In this document: piece by piece, positions 17,686 to 26,385 of the stretch
Layout of the letters: every line of letters starts with the position of its first letter
Numbering within the stretch: the stretch's first letter is position 1
DNA from: an uncultured Eubacteriales bacterium
Lineage (GTDB): Bacteria > Bacillota > Clostridia > Lachnospirales > Lachnospiraceae
Direction of reading: 5' to 3'
Assembly: GCA_900314885.1 (NCBI GenBank)
Contig: OMWY01000005.1
Span: forward strand, 49,481 to 113,480
DNA length: 64,000 nt
Notes under the pieces: model-generated
Told to the model about the DNA's origin: nothing
Seen by the model: the letters and a program-made list of their open reading frames with translations, nothing else
Databases searched by the model: none
Program-made: the position numbers and the translations under genes

Positions 17686-18558
17686 TTGCGCATTTTTGTG
17701 AAAACGTTAAAAAATGTTTCTATTATTCTACTTGTGTGTATCCTTGGAATGACCGTTTATATGAAGGCAATATCGTATCATTCCTCTGACGAGTATATTG
17801 CTTATTACCTTAGCGACCTTGGACAAATAAATGAGTATCTGTATAAGCGTCAATCAGAGAAATATGATATTGTATTCGACGGTATATATAATTATTTTGG
17901 CTATAAACAAAAAGCTAATAAAATATATAAACTTGACAGCTATACTAAAACTGCTCCTGAAAATTCAACAACATTTAATGACAGGAAAATAGAATTCAAA
18001 CATCAGCACGACAATTGTGGATACTCATGGAATTATGAAGGGGATAGCAACAGATATCATATATCATGCCTTGATGGAAAGAAATATTATAATAGTGATA
18101 TCTACTCCAACAAATGTATACAATATGGAGATTCTTTATATTGCGTCTTGACTGCTTCGTGTTCCAAATATTATTTAACCAATATAAATACATGGGCAAC
18201 ATTAAGGCAGTGTGACGTGCGTAGGGATGTGCTAGTAGAAATCAATCCTGATGCTAAGACGGATACTTTAATTTACGATACAAAAAATAACTCAACCAGA
18301 ATAGTAGGTTTTAGGTATCCAAATATATATATGCTGAAGAATAACTTTATATATGAGGTGTCCTTAGATTGTGTGAAAGATAAGGAATATATTGATTTTA
18401 ATAAATGTAAAATAATTTCGAAACTATTTCACACAGATATGCAAGAACATTATTTTCACTATTATCTTTTCGATTGGGAGGGCGATGATTTATACATAAT
18501 ATATTCCCCGAAGGCGAATGATGACTTTATTGTTACACATGTGAAGACAGAGAATTGA
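17686..18558 (+). CDS. Membrane-anchored protein of unknown function, possible cognate of the LXG cassette
   Basis: The start is a TTG at 17686, chosen because AAGGAGG lies 8 bases upstream and no ATG fits. Residues 9-29 form one membrane segment (NVSIILLVCILGMTVYM); the remaining 260 residues would be extracytoplasmic, rich in Tyr, Asn and Lys, with six or more Cys. I recognise no domain. Its position directly after an LXG remnant fits an immunity or surface protein of the cassette, but this is inference only. Low GC content marks it as part of the same acquired block. Confidence 0.5.
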   Translation: MRIFVKTLKNVSIILLVCILGMTVYMKAISYHSSDEYIAYYLSDLGQINEYLYKRQSEKYDIVFDGIYNYFGYKQKANKIYKLDSYTKTAPENSTTFNDRKIEFKHQHDNCGYSWNYEGDSNRYHISCLDGKKYYNSDIYSNKCIQYGDSLYCVLTASCSKYYLTNINTWATLRQCDVRRDVLVEINPDAKTDTLIYDTKNNSTRIVGFRYPNIYMLKNNFIYEVSLDCVKDKEYIDFNKCKIISKLFHTDMQEHYFHYYLFDWEGDDLYIIYSPKANDDFIVTHVKTEN

Positions 18559-18580
18559 TCAAAAGAAAGTCACATTTTTC

Positions 18581-18609
18581 TTGACATTTGCAATTAGTGA
18601 TGTTAGTAT
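18581..18609 (+). promoter_or_regulatory. Promoter of prsW
   Basis: TTGACA (18581-18586) and TAGTAT (18604-18609) are 17 bases apart, about 78 bases upstream of the PrsW start. Confidence 0.75.
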
Positions 18610-18686
18610 TGTTCTAATGGTTTGGGTGTGAATGCTTTTGGTACCACTTATACCTGGCCGAAAGAAGCTTTGGAAGGGAGAGACGT

Positions 18687-19406
18687 ATGTTCTTTTTATC
18701 TATAGTAGATACAGTCTTCTGGATTCACATAGCGGCGGCAGTAGCGCCTGCTATAATACTGTTGAAATACGTTTATGACCAGGACAAGATCGAGAAGGAA
18801 CCTCCTTATCTTATATGGCGGCTTATCGGAATGGGAGTTCTTGCGGGACTAGCGGCGATAGTGCTCGAGACTATAGGCGAGACAGTTCTCGGTATATTCG
18901 TGCCTGAGAACAGACAGGAATACTACATTTTACTTGCCTTTCTTGTTGTAGCCTGCGCTGAGGAGGGCATGAAGTACGCTCTGATGCAGAAGGTTACCTG
19001 GAATGATCCGAATTTTAATTTCAGATACGATGGAATTGTATATGCTGCCAGCACATCCTTAGGCTTTGCCGCATTTGAAAATATTGGATATATTTTCAGG
19101 TATGGATTGGGAGTCGCGGGAACGAGAGCTTTATTCGCAATACCAGGCCATCTTGGCTTCTCGGTATTCATGGGATACTTTTACGGAAGAGCGAAGCTTT
19201 GTGACAATATAGGCGATAGTACACGCAGAAAGAGGAATCTTGTAGCCGCTTACGTTGTGCCTGTGTTTCTTCACGGGTTCTACGATTCGTGCGCTATGCT
19301 AAATACTGCTCTGTCGAATGTTCTCTTCTATGTGTTTGTGATTGCGATGTATATTATTGTATTTAACCTTGTACGACACGAAGCAGCTACGGATAGGGCT
19401 ATATAG
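18687..19406 (+). CDS. prsW: PrsW family intramembrane metalloprotease
   Basis: PrsW proteins cleave membrane substrates such as the anti-sigma factor RsiW. The three signature segments are present: EEGMKYALMQK (EExxK, near residue 92), YDGIVYAASTSLGFAAFENIGY (near 112-135) and the His segments GHLGFSVFMGYFYG and FLHGFYDS (near 153 and 192). About seven membrane segments are predicted by eye. At 239 aa it is of normal size. No anti-sigma gene lies next to it. A GGGAG site precedes the ATG. Confidence 0.92.
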   Translation: MFFLSIVDTVFWIHIAAAVAPAIILLKYVYDQDKIEKEPPYLIWRLIGMGVLAGLAAIVLETIGETVLGIFVPENRQEYYILLAFLVVACAEEGMKYALMQKVTWNDPNFNFRYDGIVYAASTSLGFAAFENIGYIFRYGLGVAGTRALFAIPGHLGFSVFMGYFYGRAKLCDNIGDSTRRKRNLVAAYVVPVFLHGFYDSCAMLNTALSNVLFYVFVIAMYIIVFNLVRHEAATDRAI

Positions 19407-19443
19407 TGTTCCGATTTTTACAATTTTTTATCCACTATTGTGG

Positions 19444-19516
19444 TATAATGTGAACTAACAAAGACAAGGACGCCTTTGGAATGAGATTAGATCTCGTTTC
19501 GGAGGCGCCCTTTTTG
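19444..19516 (+). promoter_or_regulatory. Promoter -10 and attenuator-like hairpin before the redox operon
   Basis: A TATAAT box (19444-19449) has no good -35. It is followed by a hairpin in which GGACGCCT pairs with AGGCGCC (19468-19510) around an inner GAGAT/ATCTC stem, then a CTTTTTG run. The hairpin lies within the transcript, 20 bases before the first gene, so it could act as a transcription attenuator. Confidence 0.55.
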
Positions 19517-19536
19517 TTGAACTAAAGGAGGCATGT

Positions 19537-19890
19537 ATGGATTCATTGAGATTTACTGAGCACCCAATATTAGGTGAGGTAAAGAAGGGAAGACTTGTTA
19601 CATTTACCTATGACGGCAAGGAATTACAGGGGTATGAAGGTGAGCCGATAGCAGCTGCCCTCAAGGCGGCGGGAGTTATGGTTCACAGATATACGGCAAA
19701 GAAGCACGAGCCTCGCGGCATTTTCTGCGCGATTGGAAGATGCACGGACTGCGTAATGATTGTAAATGGAGAACCAAACGTCAGAACCTGCATGACACCG
19801 CTGACTGAGGGAATGAGCGTACGAACGCAATATGGCACTAGCGATAAACCATTTACTGACACAGCGCAAAGCGCTGTGACTCGGGATTGA
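19537..19890 (+). CDS. (2Fe-2S)-binding protein, small subunit of an amino-acid/opine-type dehydrogenase
   Basis: The cluster motif CAIGRCTDC with a fourth Cys 13 residues later (VRTC) is at about residues 69-90. This is the SoxA/HcnA-like ferredoxin domain found beside FAD-dependent oxidoreductases of the proline, hydroxyproline or opine dehydrogenase type. An AAAGGAGG site precedes it and the large subunit begins 16 bases after its stop. It would pass electrons between the flavins of the complex. Confidence 0.85.
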   Translation: MDSLRFTEHPILGEVKKGRLVTFTYDGKELQGYEGEPIAAALKAAGVMVHRYTAKKHEPRGIFCAIGRCTDCVMIVNGEPNVRTCMTPLTEGMSVRTQYGTSDKPFTDTAQSAVTRD

Positions 19891-19906
19891 GGGAGGAGTA
19901 AAGAAA

Positions 19907-21496
19907 ATGAAACGAGTCGACCTTATAGTTATCGGCGCAGGACCTGCGGGACTTTCGGCCGCTATTGAAGCCTCAAAAAGAGGCGTTAAGACTATAGTCT
20001 TCGATGAAAACGCGAGGCCGGGCGGCCAGCTCTTTAAGCAGATCCACAAGTTCTTTGGTTCAAAAGAGCACCGGGCTAAAATTCGCGGATATATAATAGG
20101 AGAGCAGCTTCTTAAGGAAGCCGGTGACGCAGGCGTAGAAGTAAAACTAAACGCTACGGTCATGGGCATTTACCCTGACAAGGAAGTACTTGTCCGAATC
20201 GGTGATAAGGTAGAGCATATTAAGGCTGACGCGATTATAGTAGCGACAGGCGCATCCGAAAATATGGTGCCTTTTAAGGGCTGGACCCTTCCGGGAGTAA
20301 TTGGAGCGGGCGCTGCCCAGACCATGATGAACCTTCATGGCGTAAGACCCGGTAAGAGAATTCTCATGCTTGGTACCGGAAATGTTGGTCTTGTCGTAAG
20401 CTTCCAGCTCCGTCAGGCAGGATGCGAGGTCGTAGCCCTTGCGGATGCCGCCCCTAAGATAGGCGGGTACGGAGTTCACGCGGCAAAGCTCGCGAGGACA
20501 GGCATTCCATTTTACCTTCCATACACGATAAAGGAAGTAGAAGGCACAGACCACGTCGAGGGAGTAACAATTCAGAAACTCGATGATAAATTTCAGTTTA
20601 TAGAAGGAACGGAAATACATTTTGACGTGGATACAGTCTGTATCGCGGTAGGACTTTCACCAATGAGCCAGCTAATGAAGGTCGCGGGCTGTGAAATGAA
20701 GGAAGCGGGCGGAACGGTTCCTGTAATCGATGCCCACGGAGAGACCAGTATTCCGGGAATCTTTGCTGCAGGTGATGTTTCGGGAATTGAGGAAGCGAGC
20801 TCTGCTATGATTGAAGGCCGCCAGGCGGGCATTTACGCGGCGGAATACCTCGGATATATAGAGAAATCCGAGATGGACAGTGAGGAAGAGAAGCTTGACA
20901 GCGCCCTTGATAACCTTCGTGAGGGCATGTTCGCGCCAAAGAACCGCGGCAAGAAGATAGAGAAGACTGAAGAGGGCATCGACATTTCAACCAATCTTTT
21001 ACAGAAGGGCTATGTCGCTGATGATGAGATAGGTCGCTTCCCGGGCTATACCCACAAGGTCGGTATTCATCCTGTGGTCGAGTGTACGCAGAATATTCCA
21101 TGTAACCCATGTGAGGATACCTGTGTTAAGAAATGTATCCACATCGGCCCGCATATCACGAAGCTCCCCGTTGTAGATCCCGCGAGTGAGTGTATAGACT
21201 GTGGCATGTGCGTCGCAAGCTGCCCGGGCCAGGCTATTTTCCTTGTAAATGAGGACACGGGAGATGGCAGGGCGACCGTTACATTTCCATATGAATTCCT
21301 CCCTCTACCGGAGGTAGGAGACAAGGGTATGGCTCTTGACCGTTCCGGAAAGCCTGTATGTGAGGCGGAAATAGTGAAGGTACGCACAGGCAAGGCATTT
21401 GACAAGACAAATCTCGTGACTATGAGCGTGCCGAAGGAATTTGCCATGAAGGCGAGATTTATTGACACAAGAATAAGTGATGCATCCCGGGACTGA
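19907..21496 (+). CDS. FAD/NAD(P)-binding oxidoreductase with C-terminal Fe-S clusters
   Basis: The N-terminal dinucleotide fold has IGAGPAGLSAA (residues 9-19) and a second GTGNVGL (near 163), with the FAD motif GIFAAGDVSG near residue 285. The C terminus carries two cysteine sets, CNPCEDTCVKKC and CIDCGMCVASC (near residues 400-445), which would bind [4Fe-4S] clusters. This is the HcnB/SoxA-like subunit that pairs with the preceding (2Fe-2S) protein and normally with a DadA/SoxB-like substrate-binding subunit. Here that third gene is decayed, so the complex may lack its substrate dehydrogenase. Confidence 0.87.
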   Translation: MKRVDLIVIGAGPAGLSAAIEASKRGVKTIVFDENARPGGQLFKQIHKFFGSKEHRAKIRGYIIGEQLLKEAGDAGVEVKLNATVMGIYPDKEVLVRIGDKVEHIKADAIIVATGASENMVPFKGWTLPGVIGAGAAQTMMNLHGVRPGKRILMLGTGNVGLVVSFQLRQAGCEVVALADAAPKIGGYGVHAAKLARTGIPFYLPYTIKEVEGTDHVEGVTIQKLDDKFQFIEGTEIHFDVDTVCIAVGLSPMSQLMKVAGCEMKEAGGTVPVIDAHGETSIPGIFAAGDVSGIEEASSAMIEGRQAGIYAAEYLGYIEKSEMDSEEEKLDSALDNLREGMFAPKNRGKKIEKTEEGIDISTNLLQKGYVADDEIGRFPGYTHKVGIHPVVECTQNIPCNPCEDTCVKKCIHIGPHITKLPVVDPASECIDCGMCVASCPGQAIFLVNEDTGDGRATVTFPYEFLPLPEVGDKGMALDRSGKPVCEAEIVKVRTGKAFDKTNLVTMSVPKEFAMKARFIDTRISDASRD

Positions 21497-21509
21497 GGAG
21501 GAGTGAGTA

Positions 21510-21837
21510 ATGAGTGAAATATTAGACCGTTCTAAGGATATAGGTGAGTGTTACGGCACCATGCATTTGCAGGGGAATTATTAAATATATTCCACGCCTT
21601 AAAAACGCGAAGATTGTCCGCACATGGGCGGGCTATATGGATGAGATGGTTGACAAGGTTCCTGTAATTGATACGGTTCCGGAGGTTCCGGGCCTTGTAA
21701 TATCATGCGGATATACGGGACACGGTTTTGGAATCGGACCGGCAGCAGGATACGTAACAAGCCAGTTAGTCGCAGGAGAGACGCCATGTGCCGACATTTC
21801 CGGATTAAAATATAACAGATTTCACGCAAAACATTAG
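21510..21837 (+). pseudogene. DadA/SoxB-like FAD oxidoreductase remnant
   Basis: The last ~90 codons encode a recognisable C terminus of a DadA/SoxB-like flavoprotein (KIVRTWAGYMDE...ISCGYTGHGFGIGPAAG). An ATG at 21510 with a GGAGGAG site begins only a 24-codon frame unlike the normal FAD-binding start, and it is out of frame with the tail. About 250-300 residues including the whole FAD motif are missing. A deletion has therefore removed the substrate subunit of the upstream operon. Confidence 0.8.
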
Positions 21838-21850
21838 TTGAAGTGTTCAT

Positions 21851-21979
21851 CGAAGATGGATAAAGAAGGTCATGAAGATACCGCTCTTTAAGCCAATTCC
21901 CTTGCATGAAGTCATGGCCATGGAAAATGACATGTACCAGGTTACCCGCAGACACCAGAAATTGGGACTGAAGGTGTGA
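21851..21979 (+). pseudogene. Short C-terminal gene fragment
   Basis: A 42-codon open frame (MKIPLFKPIPLHEVMAMEND...) without start signal ends at 21979 inside the terminator hairpin. It reads like a natural C terminus, probably of the gene that once followed the DadA-like gene. I do not recognise the family. Confidence 0.35.
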
Positions 21980-22013
21980 ACGAGCGAAAGCTTGTTCACA
22001 TCTTTTTTTATTT
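21974..22013 (+). terminator. Rho-independent terminator of the redox operon
   Basis: GTGAACGAGC and GCTTGTTCAC pair around a GAAA loop and run into TTTTTTT. Confidence 0.9.
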
Positions 22014-22029
22014 TTCTTAAAAACAGGTC

Positions 22030-22058
22030 TTGACAAAACTGTTTATATGTTATAATAT
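22030..22058 (+). promoter_or_regulatory. Promoter of the GntR-ABC operon
   Basis: TTGACA lies at 22030-22035. Two overlapping -10 options follow, TATAAT at 22051 (15-base spacing) and TAATAT at 22053 (17-base spacing). Confidence 0.8.
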
Positions 22059-22109
22059 ATAGTAATGAACAGCAATAACAGCTAAAACAGACAGAACAGG
22101 AGGCAGGAA

Positions 22110-22481
22110 GTGAAACTGTTACAGACGAGTGGGGTTCCTATATATAAGCAGATCGCGGCTCAGTTCCGCGATGACATCATGGAGGAACGCATAGAAGAAG
22201 GACAATATCTGCCGTCTATCAGATCACTTGCGAATGACTTAAAGGTGAGCGTAATTACAACCATGAAAGCATATGAAGAGCTTGAACAGGAAGGCTTAGT
22301 CACAGCTGTACAGGGTAAGGGCTTTGTTGTGAATTCACGCACAAGTGAAATGGTGATGGAGCAGTACAGACGTGATATAGAAGACTCGGTTACGAAGGCA
22401 GTTAAGACTTCGAAGCTTGCGGGCCTTAGCAAATCCGAGCTAACAGACACAGTGGATTTACTTTGGTCTGAAAATGAATGA
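22110..22481 (+). CDS. GntR family regulator, YtrA type
   Basis: The product is 123 residues: an N-terminal winged helix (GVPIYKQIAAQFRDDIMEERI...YLPSIRSLANDLKVSVITTMKAYEELEQEG, residues 8-65) and a short helical dimerisation tail without a ligand domain. This is the YtrA subfamily, which controls adjacent ABC transporter operons. The start is a GTG with AGGAGG 6 bases upstream. It heads an operon with two ABC ATPases and membrane proteins and probably represses it. Confidence 0.93.
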   Translation: MKLLQTSGVPIYKQIAAQFRDDIMEERIEEGQYLPSIRSLANDLKVSVITTMKAYEELEQEGLVTAVQGKGFVVNSRTSEMVMEQYRRDIEDSVTKAVKTSKLAGLSKSELTDTVDLLWSENE

Positions 22482-22495
22482 TCCTTGGAGGAACA

Positions 22496-23395
22496 ATGAG
22501 AGACATTAATTATTGCGTTACAGCGCATAATTTAAAGAAGAAATATAAGAAATTTACTCTTGATATAGAAAATCTTGCCATACCTGAAGGCTTCGCCACA
22601 GCCCTTATCGGCGAGAACGGAGCGGGAAAGTCTACCCTTATGAATTTTTTATCGGGAATCAGACTCGACTTTGACGGTGAGATAGAATATTTTGGAAAAT
22701 ATTCTAATGAGGACGCAGAGAAGGAATCCTGCCCGTTAAGGGAACTCACTGGATACACAGGAACAGGAAATTATTATCTTCCCCAGTGGACCATTAAGCA
22801 GGTAGCGGACATATCGGAAATACTTTTCGATAATTTCCATAAGGATAAGTTCTATGATTATGTCAGAGAATTTCGCATAGATCCATTGGAAGGTAAGAAA
22901 AGTCCGAAGGTATCAACCTTGTCAGACGGTAATCTCATGAAGCTTGAGATAGCGGGAGTTCTTGCCAGAGATACGAATCTCTTGATACTTGATGAGCCGG
23001 CTTCTCCACTTGACCCGCTTTCAAGAGAAGAGCTTTGTGACAGGCTAAGAGAGTATATCGACAGGGAAAATGGAAGGAACTCAGTATTCTTTTCTACCCA
23101 CAATATCTCTGATATGGAATCTGTCACGGATTATGCAATTATTATGCATGACGGGAGAATAGTGGAAGAAGGTTTTACGGAAGATTTAAAGGAAAAATAT
23201 ATTTCCGTTAAGGGAGACCCTGATATATCGGAAGCTGTAAGACCCTATCTTTATACCGAAAACAGCAGTAAATATGGAATAGAGGGTATCGCCCTCGCGG
23301 ATAAGGCAGATTCGCTTGCGGGATTTAATCTGACACTCGAGAGACCGACCCTCTCTCAGATTGCGGTAGCTATACTTAAGCACGAAAGGAACTAA
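22496..23395 (+). CDS. ABC transporter ATP-binding protein
   Basis: Walker A is GENGAGKST (near residue 42) and Walker B is NLLILDEPASPLDPLS (near 162). The signature is degenerate, VSTLSDGNLMKLEIA instead of LSGGQ, which is common in YtrB-like ATPases. I chose the ATG at 22496 because TTGGAGGAA precedes it. The last ~80 residues form a C-terminal extension of the kind seen in bacitracin/lantibiotic-type exporters. The gene follows the regulator by 14 bases. Confidence 0.9.
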   Translation: MRDINYCVTAHNLKKKYKKFTLDIENLAIPEGFATALIGENGAGKSTLMNFLSGIRLDFDGEIEYFGKYSNEDAEKESCPLRELTGYTGTGNYYLPQWTIKQVADISEILFDNFHKDKFYDYVREFRIDPLEGKKSPKVSTLSDGNLMKLEIAGVLARDTNLLILDEPASPLDPLSREELCDRLREYIDRENGRNSVFFSTHNISDMESVTDYAIIMHDGRIVEEGFTEDLKEKYISVKGDPDISEAVRPYLYTENSSKYGIEGIALADKADSLAGFNLTLERPTLSQIAVAILKHERN

Positions 23396-23406
23396 GGAAG
23401 GAAAAT

Positions 23407-23685
23407 ATGGAGAAAAAGCAGAATGAGCTGGCACGTGCCTTTAAACTTTGGAGATGTTCAGTGCCACATAGAATTATATATGTATCGCTTATAACTTTAG
23501 CGATTATGGCTAACAGAAACTTCGGAAATGTGTTGGTTGAGCAACTTGGGATAGGATACAATTTGTCGGTTATTTTGCCGATTATATCATGCTTCATATC
23601 ATATATTATACTTCGTTTGCTTTCGTATGTTGCCAGAAAGCTTCCTGTGGAAGAAGAGATGATTAGACATTATACTATGAAATAA
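23407..23685 (+). CDS. Small membrane protein of the ABC operon
   Basis: The product is 92 residues with two membrane segments (about residues 22-38 and 50-72) and charged ends. A GGAAGG site precedes it and it lies between two ABC ATPase genes, 11 and 18 bases from each. It may be a minimal transporter subunit or a regulator of the pair. I recognise no named family. Confidence 0.65.
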   Translation: MEKKQNELARAFKLWRCSVPHRIIYVSLITLAIMANRNFGNVLVEQLGIGYNLSVILPIISCFISYIILRLLSYVARKLPVEEEMIRHYTMK

Positions 23686-23703
23686 TCTAAAGGAGAAATT
23701 ACC

Positions 23704-24420
23704 ATGATTCAGATAATTAATCTTACAAAAAAATACAAGAAATTAAAGGCTATTGACGACATTTCTTTTACTCTTGAGCCGGGAACGGTCACGGTTCTTC
23801 TTGGACCTAACGGGGCAGGAAAGAGTACCCTTATTAAGTCAATAATAGGCTTCCTTAAATTCGATGGAAATATTACAATCGGAGGTTTTCGTGCAGGTTC
23901 ATCAGACGCTAAGCGCCTTATAGGATACGCTCCGGAGATGCCATCCCTCTATCCGAATCTCACGGTGAGAGAGCACCTAGAATTCATGGCCCGTGTGTGG
24001 AAATTAAAGGACTATGAAAGCAGGGCAGACGAGCTCCTTCAGAGATTTGAGCTCACCGATAAAGAGAAGAAGTTCGGGGACGAGCTCTCGAAGGGTATGC
24101 AGCAGAAATTAGGTCTCTGCCTTGCCCTCTTACCTGACCCAAAGGTCCTTCTCCTCGATGAACCTATGATAGGTCTCGATCCTCACGCGATCAAGGAATT
24201 AAAAAATATTATCGAAGAGTACAGAAACGCCGGTAAAACCATTTTAATGTCGACTCACATAATAGATTCAGTTGACATGCTTTGGGACAGAACCATAATT
24301 ATGCAGGCGGGAAAAGTGCATGCGGATGTCACGAAGGAGTCCCTTGCGAAAACAGGTGAGAACCTTGAAGATCTCTTCTTTGAGGTTACGGAAGGAAAAG
24401 AGGAGGAGAAGGACGCATGA
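23704..24420 (+). CDS. ABC transporter ATP-binding protein
   Basis: Walker A is GPNGAGKST (near residue 37), the signature is LSKGMQQKLGL (near 133) and Walker B is KVLLLDEPMIGLDP (near 151), with the switch His in STHI near 183. At 238 aa it is a complete ATPase. Its stop overlaps the start of the membrane protein gene by four bases, so it most likely powers that permease. Confidence 0.95.
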   Translation: MIQIINLTKKYKKLKAIDDISFTLEPGTVTVLLGPNGAGKSTLIKSIIGFLKFDGNITIGGFRAGSSDAKRLIGYAPEMPSLYPNLTVREHLEFMARVWKLKDYESRADELLQRFELTDKEKKFGDELSKGMQQKLGLCLALLPDPKVLLLDEPMIGLDPHAIKELKNIIEEYRNAGKTILMSTHIIDSVDMLWDRTIIMQAGKVHADVTKESLAKTGENLEDLFFEVTEGKEEEKDA

Positions 24421-26129
24421 GAGTCTGGGGATATTACGCCGTCCACACATTTATAAACCAGATAAAGAAAATATTCAGAAAGGGAGTTTTAGCCTTTATA
24501 TTAATCTGCTTCTTAATCGGAATGCTTGGAGGCGGTCTTGCCGGAACCCTTGGAGAAAGCATGGGAGAGAAAAGTTCAACGAATCAGGCGAGCGAGGTTG
24601 GCGAGGAAGAAGCAGATGATGAAGAAACTGTAACTGCCGCCGAAGAAAATGCCGCTGACGACGCTCTTATAAGCAACTGGTTTAAGTCACAGGGAATTTC
24701 TCAGAATGAGATGGCGGCTCTTGCTATAGCGCTTATTATTCTTGTAAGCTTTGCCTATGAGATAATAGGCGCGGACAGCAGCAGTGGGAAAATGTTCCTC
24801 GCAGGAGACGTGAATATATTATTCGCTTCGCCCATGCCGCCGCAAAAGGTCCTCATGTTCCGCATTATGATGAAAATCGGTTTTTCGGCCGTAATGACGG
24901 TCTGGCTTTTATGCTATGTTCCGACCTTTGTATATAAATTTAACTGGAATGCCTTTACCTGTGGAACGGTTTTAATCATGTGGTTTTTAATGCTGATTGA
25001 TGGGCAGCTCTTACAGGCTATAACCTACGTGGAAGAAAATTCGGACACGAAGAAGGCTTCATATATAGAAAAGGGTCTCTATATATTTCTTGCCCTTTTA
25101 GCCGTATTGTGGTTTGTGGCATTTAAAGTGACCGACAATTCAGTTCTCGCTTCAGCGGGAAAATTATTCTCATCGGATAAGATAGCCTTTATCCCTGTAT
25201 TTGGCTGGCTGCTTGCCTTATTTACTCTTTCACTTGGGAAGAATCTTGTGATATATTTTATTTTACTTACCCTGTCAGTTGTGACACCTATTGTTCTTCT
25301 TTATATATTAAATCACTTGAAAGCGGATTATTATGAAAACGCGATTGAGGGCGTATCGGAAGCTAACGCTGTCGTTGAGAAAATGAAAGAGACGGGAAAG
25401 CTTACATTTTCAACCGGCAAGAAGAAGGAAAGGAAAATTAAGACAGAGGGAAGTATATTTACAAAGGGCTCAGGCGCTTCCATGTTCTTTTATAAGACTG
25501 TGAATAATCACAGGCGCTTCGCTAAATTCGGATTCCTTACGAAATCTGCCATATTTTATTTGGCGGAGGTCGCTATACTTTCTGTTGGAACCTACGCGTT
25601 TTTAAATAAGGTGAATCTTGTAATTATTGTATTTGCCTTACTTATAACCGTATTTTACAGGGCCTTGTCAAATTCCTTATCGGATGACGCAAAGAATAAT
25701 TTATTCTTCATGGCGCCTTCACCGGTACTTGGAAAGGTGACCTGTTCAGTCCTCGGCGATATGACCTGCACGATGCTTGATATGCTTCCGGCTGTAATTA
25801 TATTACTTATAGAGGCGGTAGTGACAGGTAATTTAACGGGAGACCTGATCTTAGGAATTATAATGATTCCGGTTATGTGGTTTTTCTCGGTGTCGGTCGG
25901 AACATTTATAGAAACCGTACTTCCTGAAAATACGGCTTATTTTGTAAAACAGCTTGCTCAGGTATTGTTTGTATATTTCGGATTAATGCCGGATGCCTTT
26001 ATAATAATACCGGCGTATGCGGCAGGAAATATATTTGTCGGAGAGATAATAGCGTTTATATTTAACCTGATAATAGGAGAGCTCTTTCTCTTCTTTACGT
26101 CAAGCCTCCTCGAGCCAAATTCACTCTAG
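24417..26129 (+). CDS. ABC exporter membrane protein
   Basis: The 570-residue protein starts with one membrane segment (FRKGVLAFILICFLIGMLGG), then an acidic external loop (residues 45-85), then about ten further membrane segments. This matches the putative ABC exporter family seen in Clostridia beside an ATPase. The ATGA overlap with the ATPase gene implies a two-component exporter under the GntR regulator. The substrate is unknown; related systems respond to cell-envelope stress. Confidence 0.82.
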   Translation: MRVWGYYAVHTFINQIKKIFRKGVLAFILICFLIGMLGGGLAGTLGESMGEKSSTNQASEVGEEEADDEETVTAAEENAADDALISNWFKSQGISQNEMAALAIALIILVSFAYEIIGADSSSGKMFLAGDVNILFASPMPPQKVLMFRIMMKIGFSAVMTVWLLCYVPTFVYKFNWNAFTCGTVLIMWFLMLIDGQLLQAITYVEENSDTKKASYIEKGLYIFLALLAVLWFVAFKVTDNSVLASAGKLFSSDKIAFIPVFGWLLALFTLSLGKNLVIYFILLTLSVVTPIVLLYILNHLKADYYENAIEGVSEANAVVEKMKETGKLTFSTGKKKERKIKTEGSIFTKGSGASMFFYKTVNNHRRFAKFGFLTKSAIFYLAEVAILSVGTYAFLNKVNLVIIVFALLITVFYRALSNSLSDDAKNNLFFMAPSPVLGKVTCSVLGDMTCTMLDMLPAVIILLIEAVVTGNLTGDLILGIIMIPVMWFFSVSVGTFIETVLPENTAYFVKQLAQVLFVYFGLMPDAFIIIPAYAAGNIFVGEIIAFIFNLIIGELFLFFTSSLLEPNSL

Positions 26130-26264
26130 GATAAATTGTTTTCCATAGGAGCTTTCCTTTATCTCCCTCCTATACTTATTCGGTGACAGGAGGGTGAATT
26201 CTCTGAACTCCCTTATAAATTGTGCCTGATCATAATAGCCGTGACTTAGCGCAAGCTCTGTCAT
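26121..26264 (-). pseudogene. AraC family regulator C-terminal remnant
   Basis: On the minus strand the 47-codon frame from 26264 reads ALSHGYYDQAQFIREFREFT followed by LLSPNKYRRE, the second helix-turn-helix of an AraC/XylS regulator. An in-frame stop lies just upstream of the ATG and nothing of the first HTH or ligand domain remains. It overlaps the end of the ABC exporter gene by nine bases. Confidence 0.75.
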
Positions 26265-26319
26265 GGCTAATCAGCTTAACCTATAAAAACCTATCGGAAA
26301 AGGTTATAAGCTGAAAGTA

Positions 26320-26349
26320 TTTACATTTGGGATATTGTGTGCTATAGTA
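26320..26349 (+). promoter_or_regulatory. Promoter of metY
   Basis: TTTACA (26320-26325) and TATAGT (26344-26349) are 18 bases apart. The start codon lies 37 bases downstream, so there is no room for a SAM riboswitch. An imperfect inverted repeat (TCAGCTTA...TAAGCTGA) lies just upstream at about 26271-26314. Confidence 0.65.
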
Positions 26350-26385
26350 GTCCTATCAAGCTGATAGGCAAGGAGGAATTACAAT

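Noticed and set aside
26265..26385. SAM riboswitch before metY
   Set aside because: The promoter leaves only about 30 bases of leader and none of the conserved SAM-I, SAM-II or SAM-III elements is present.
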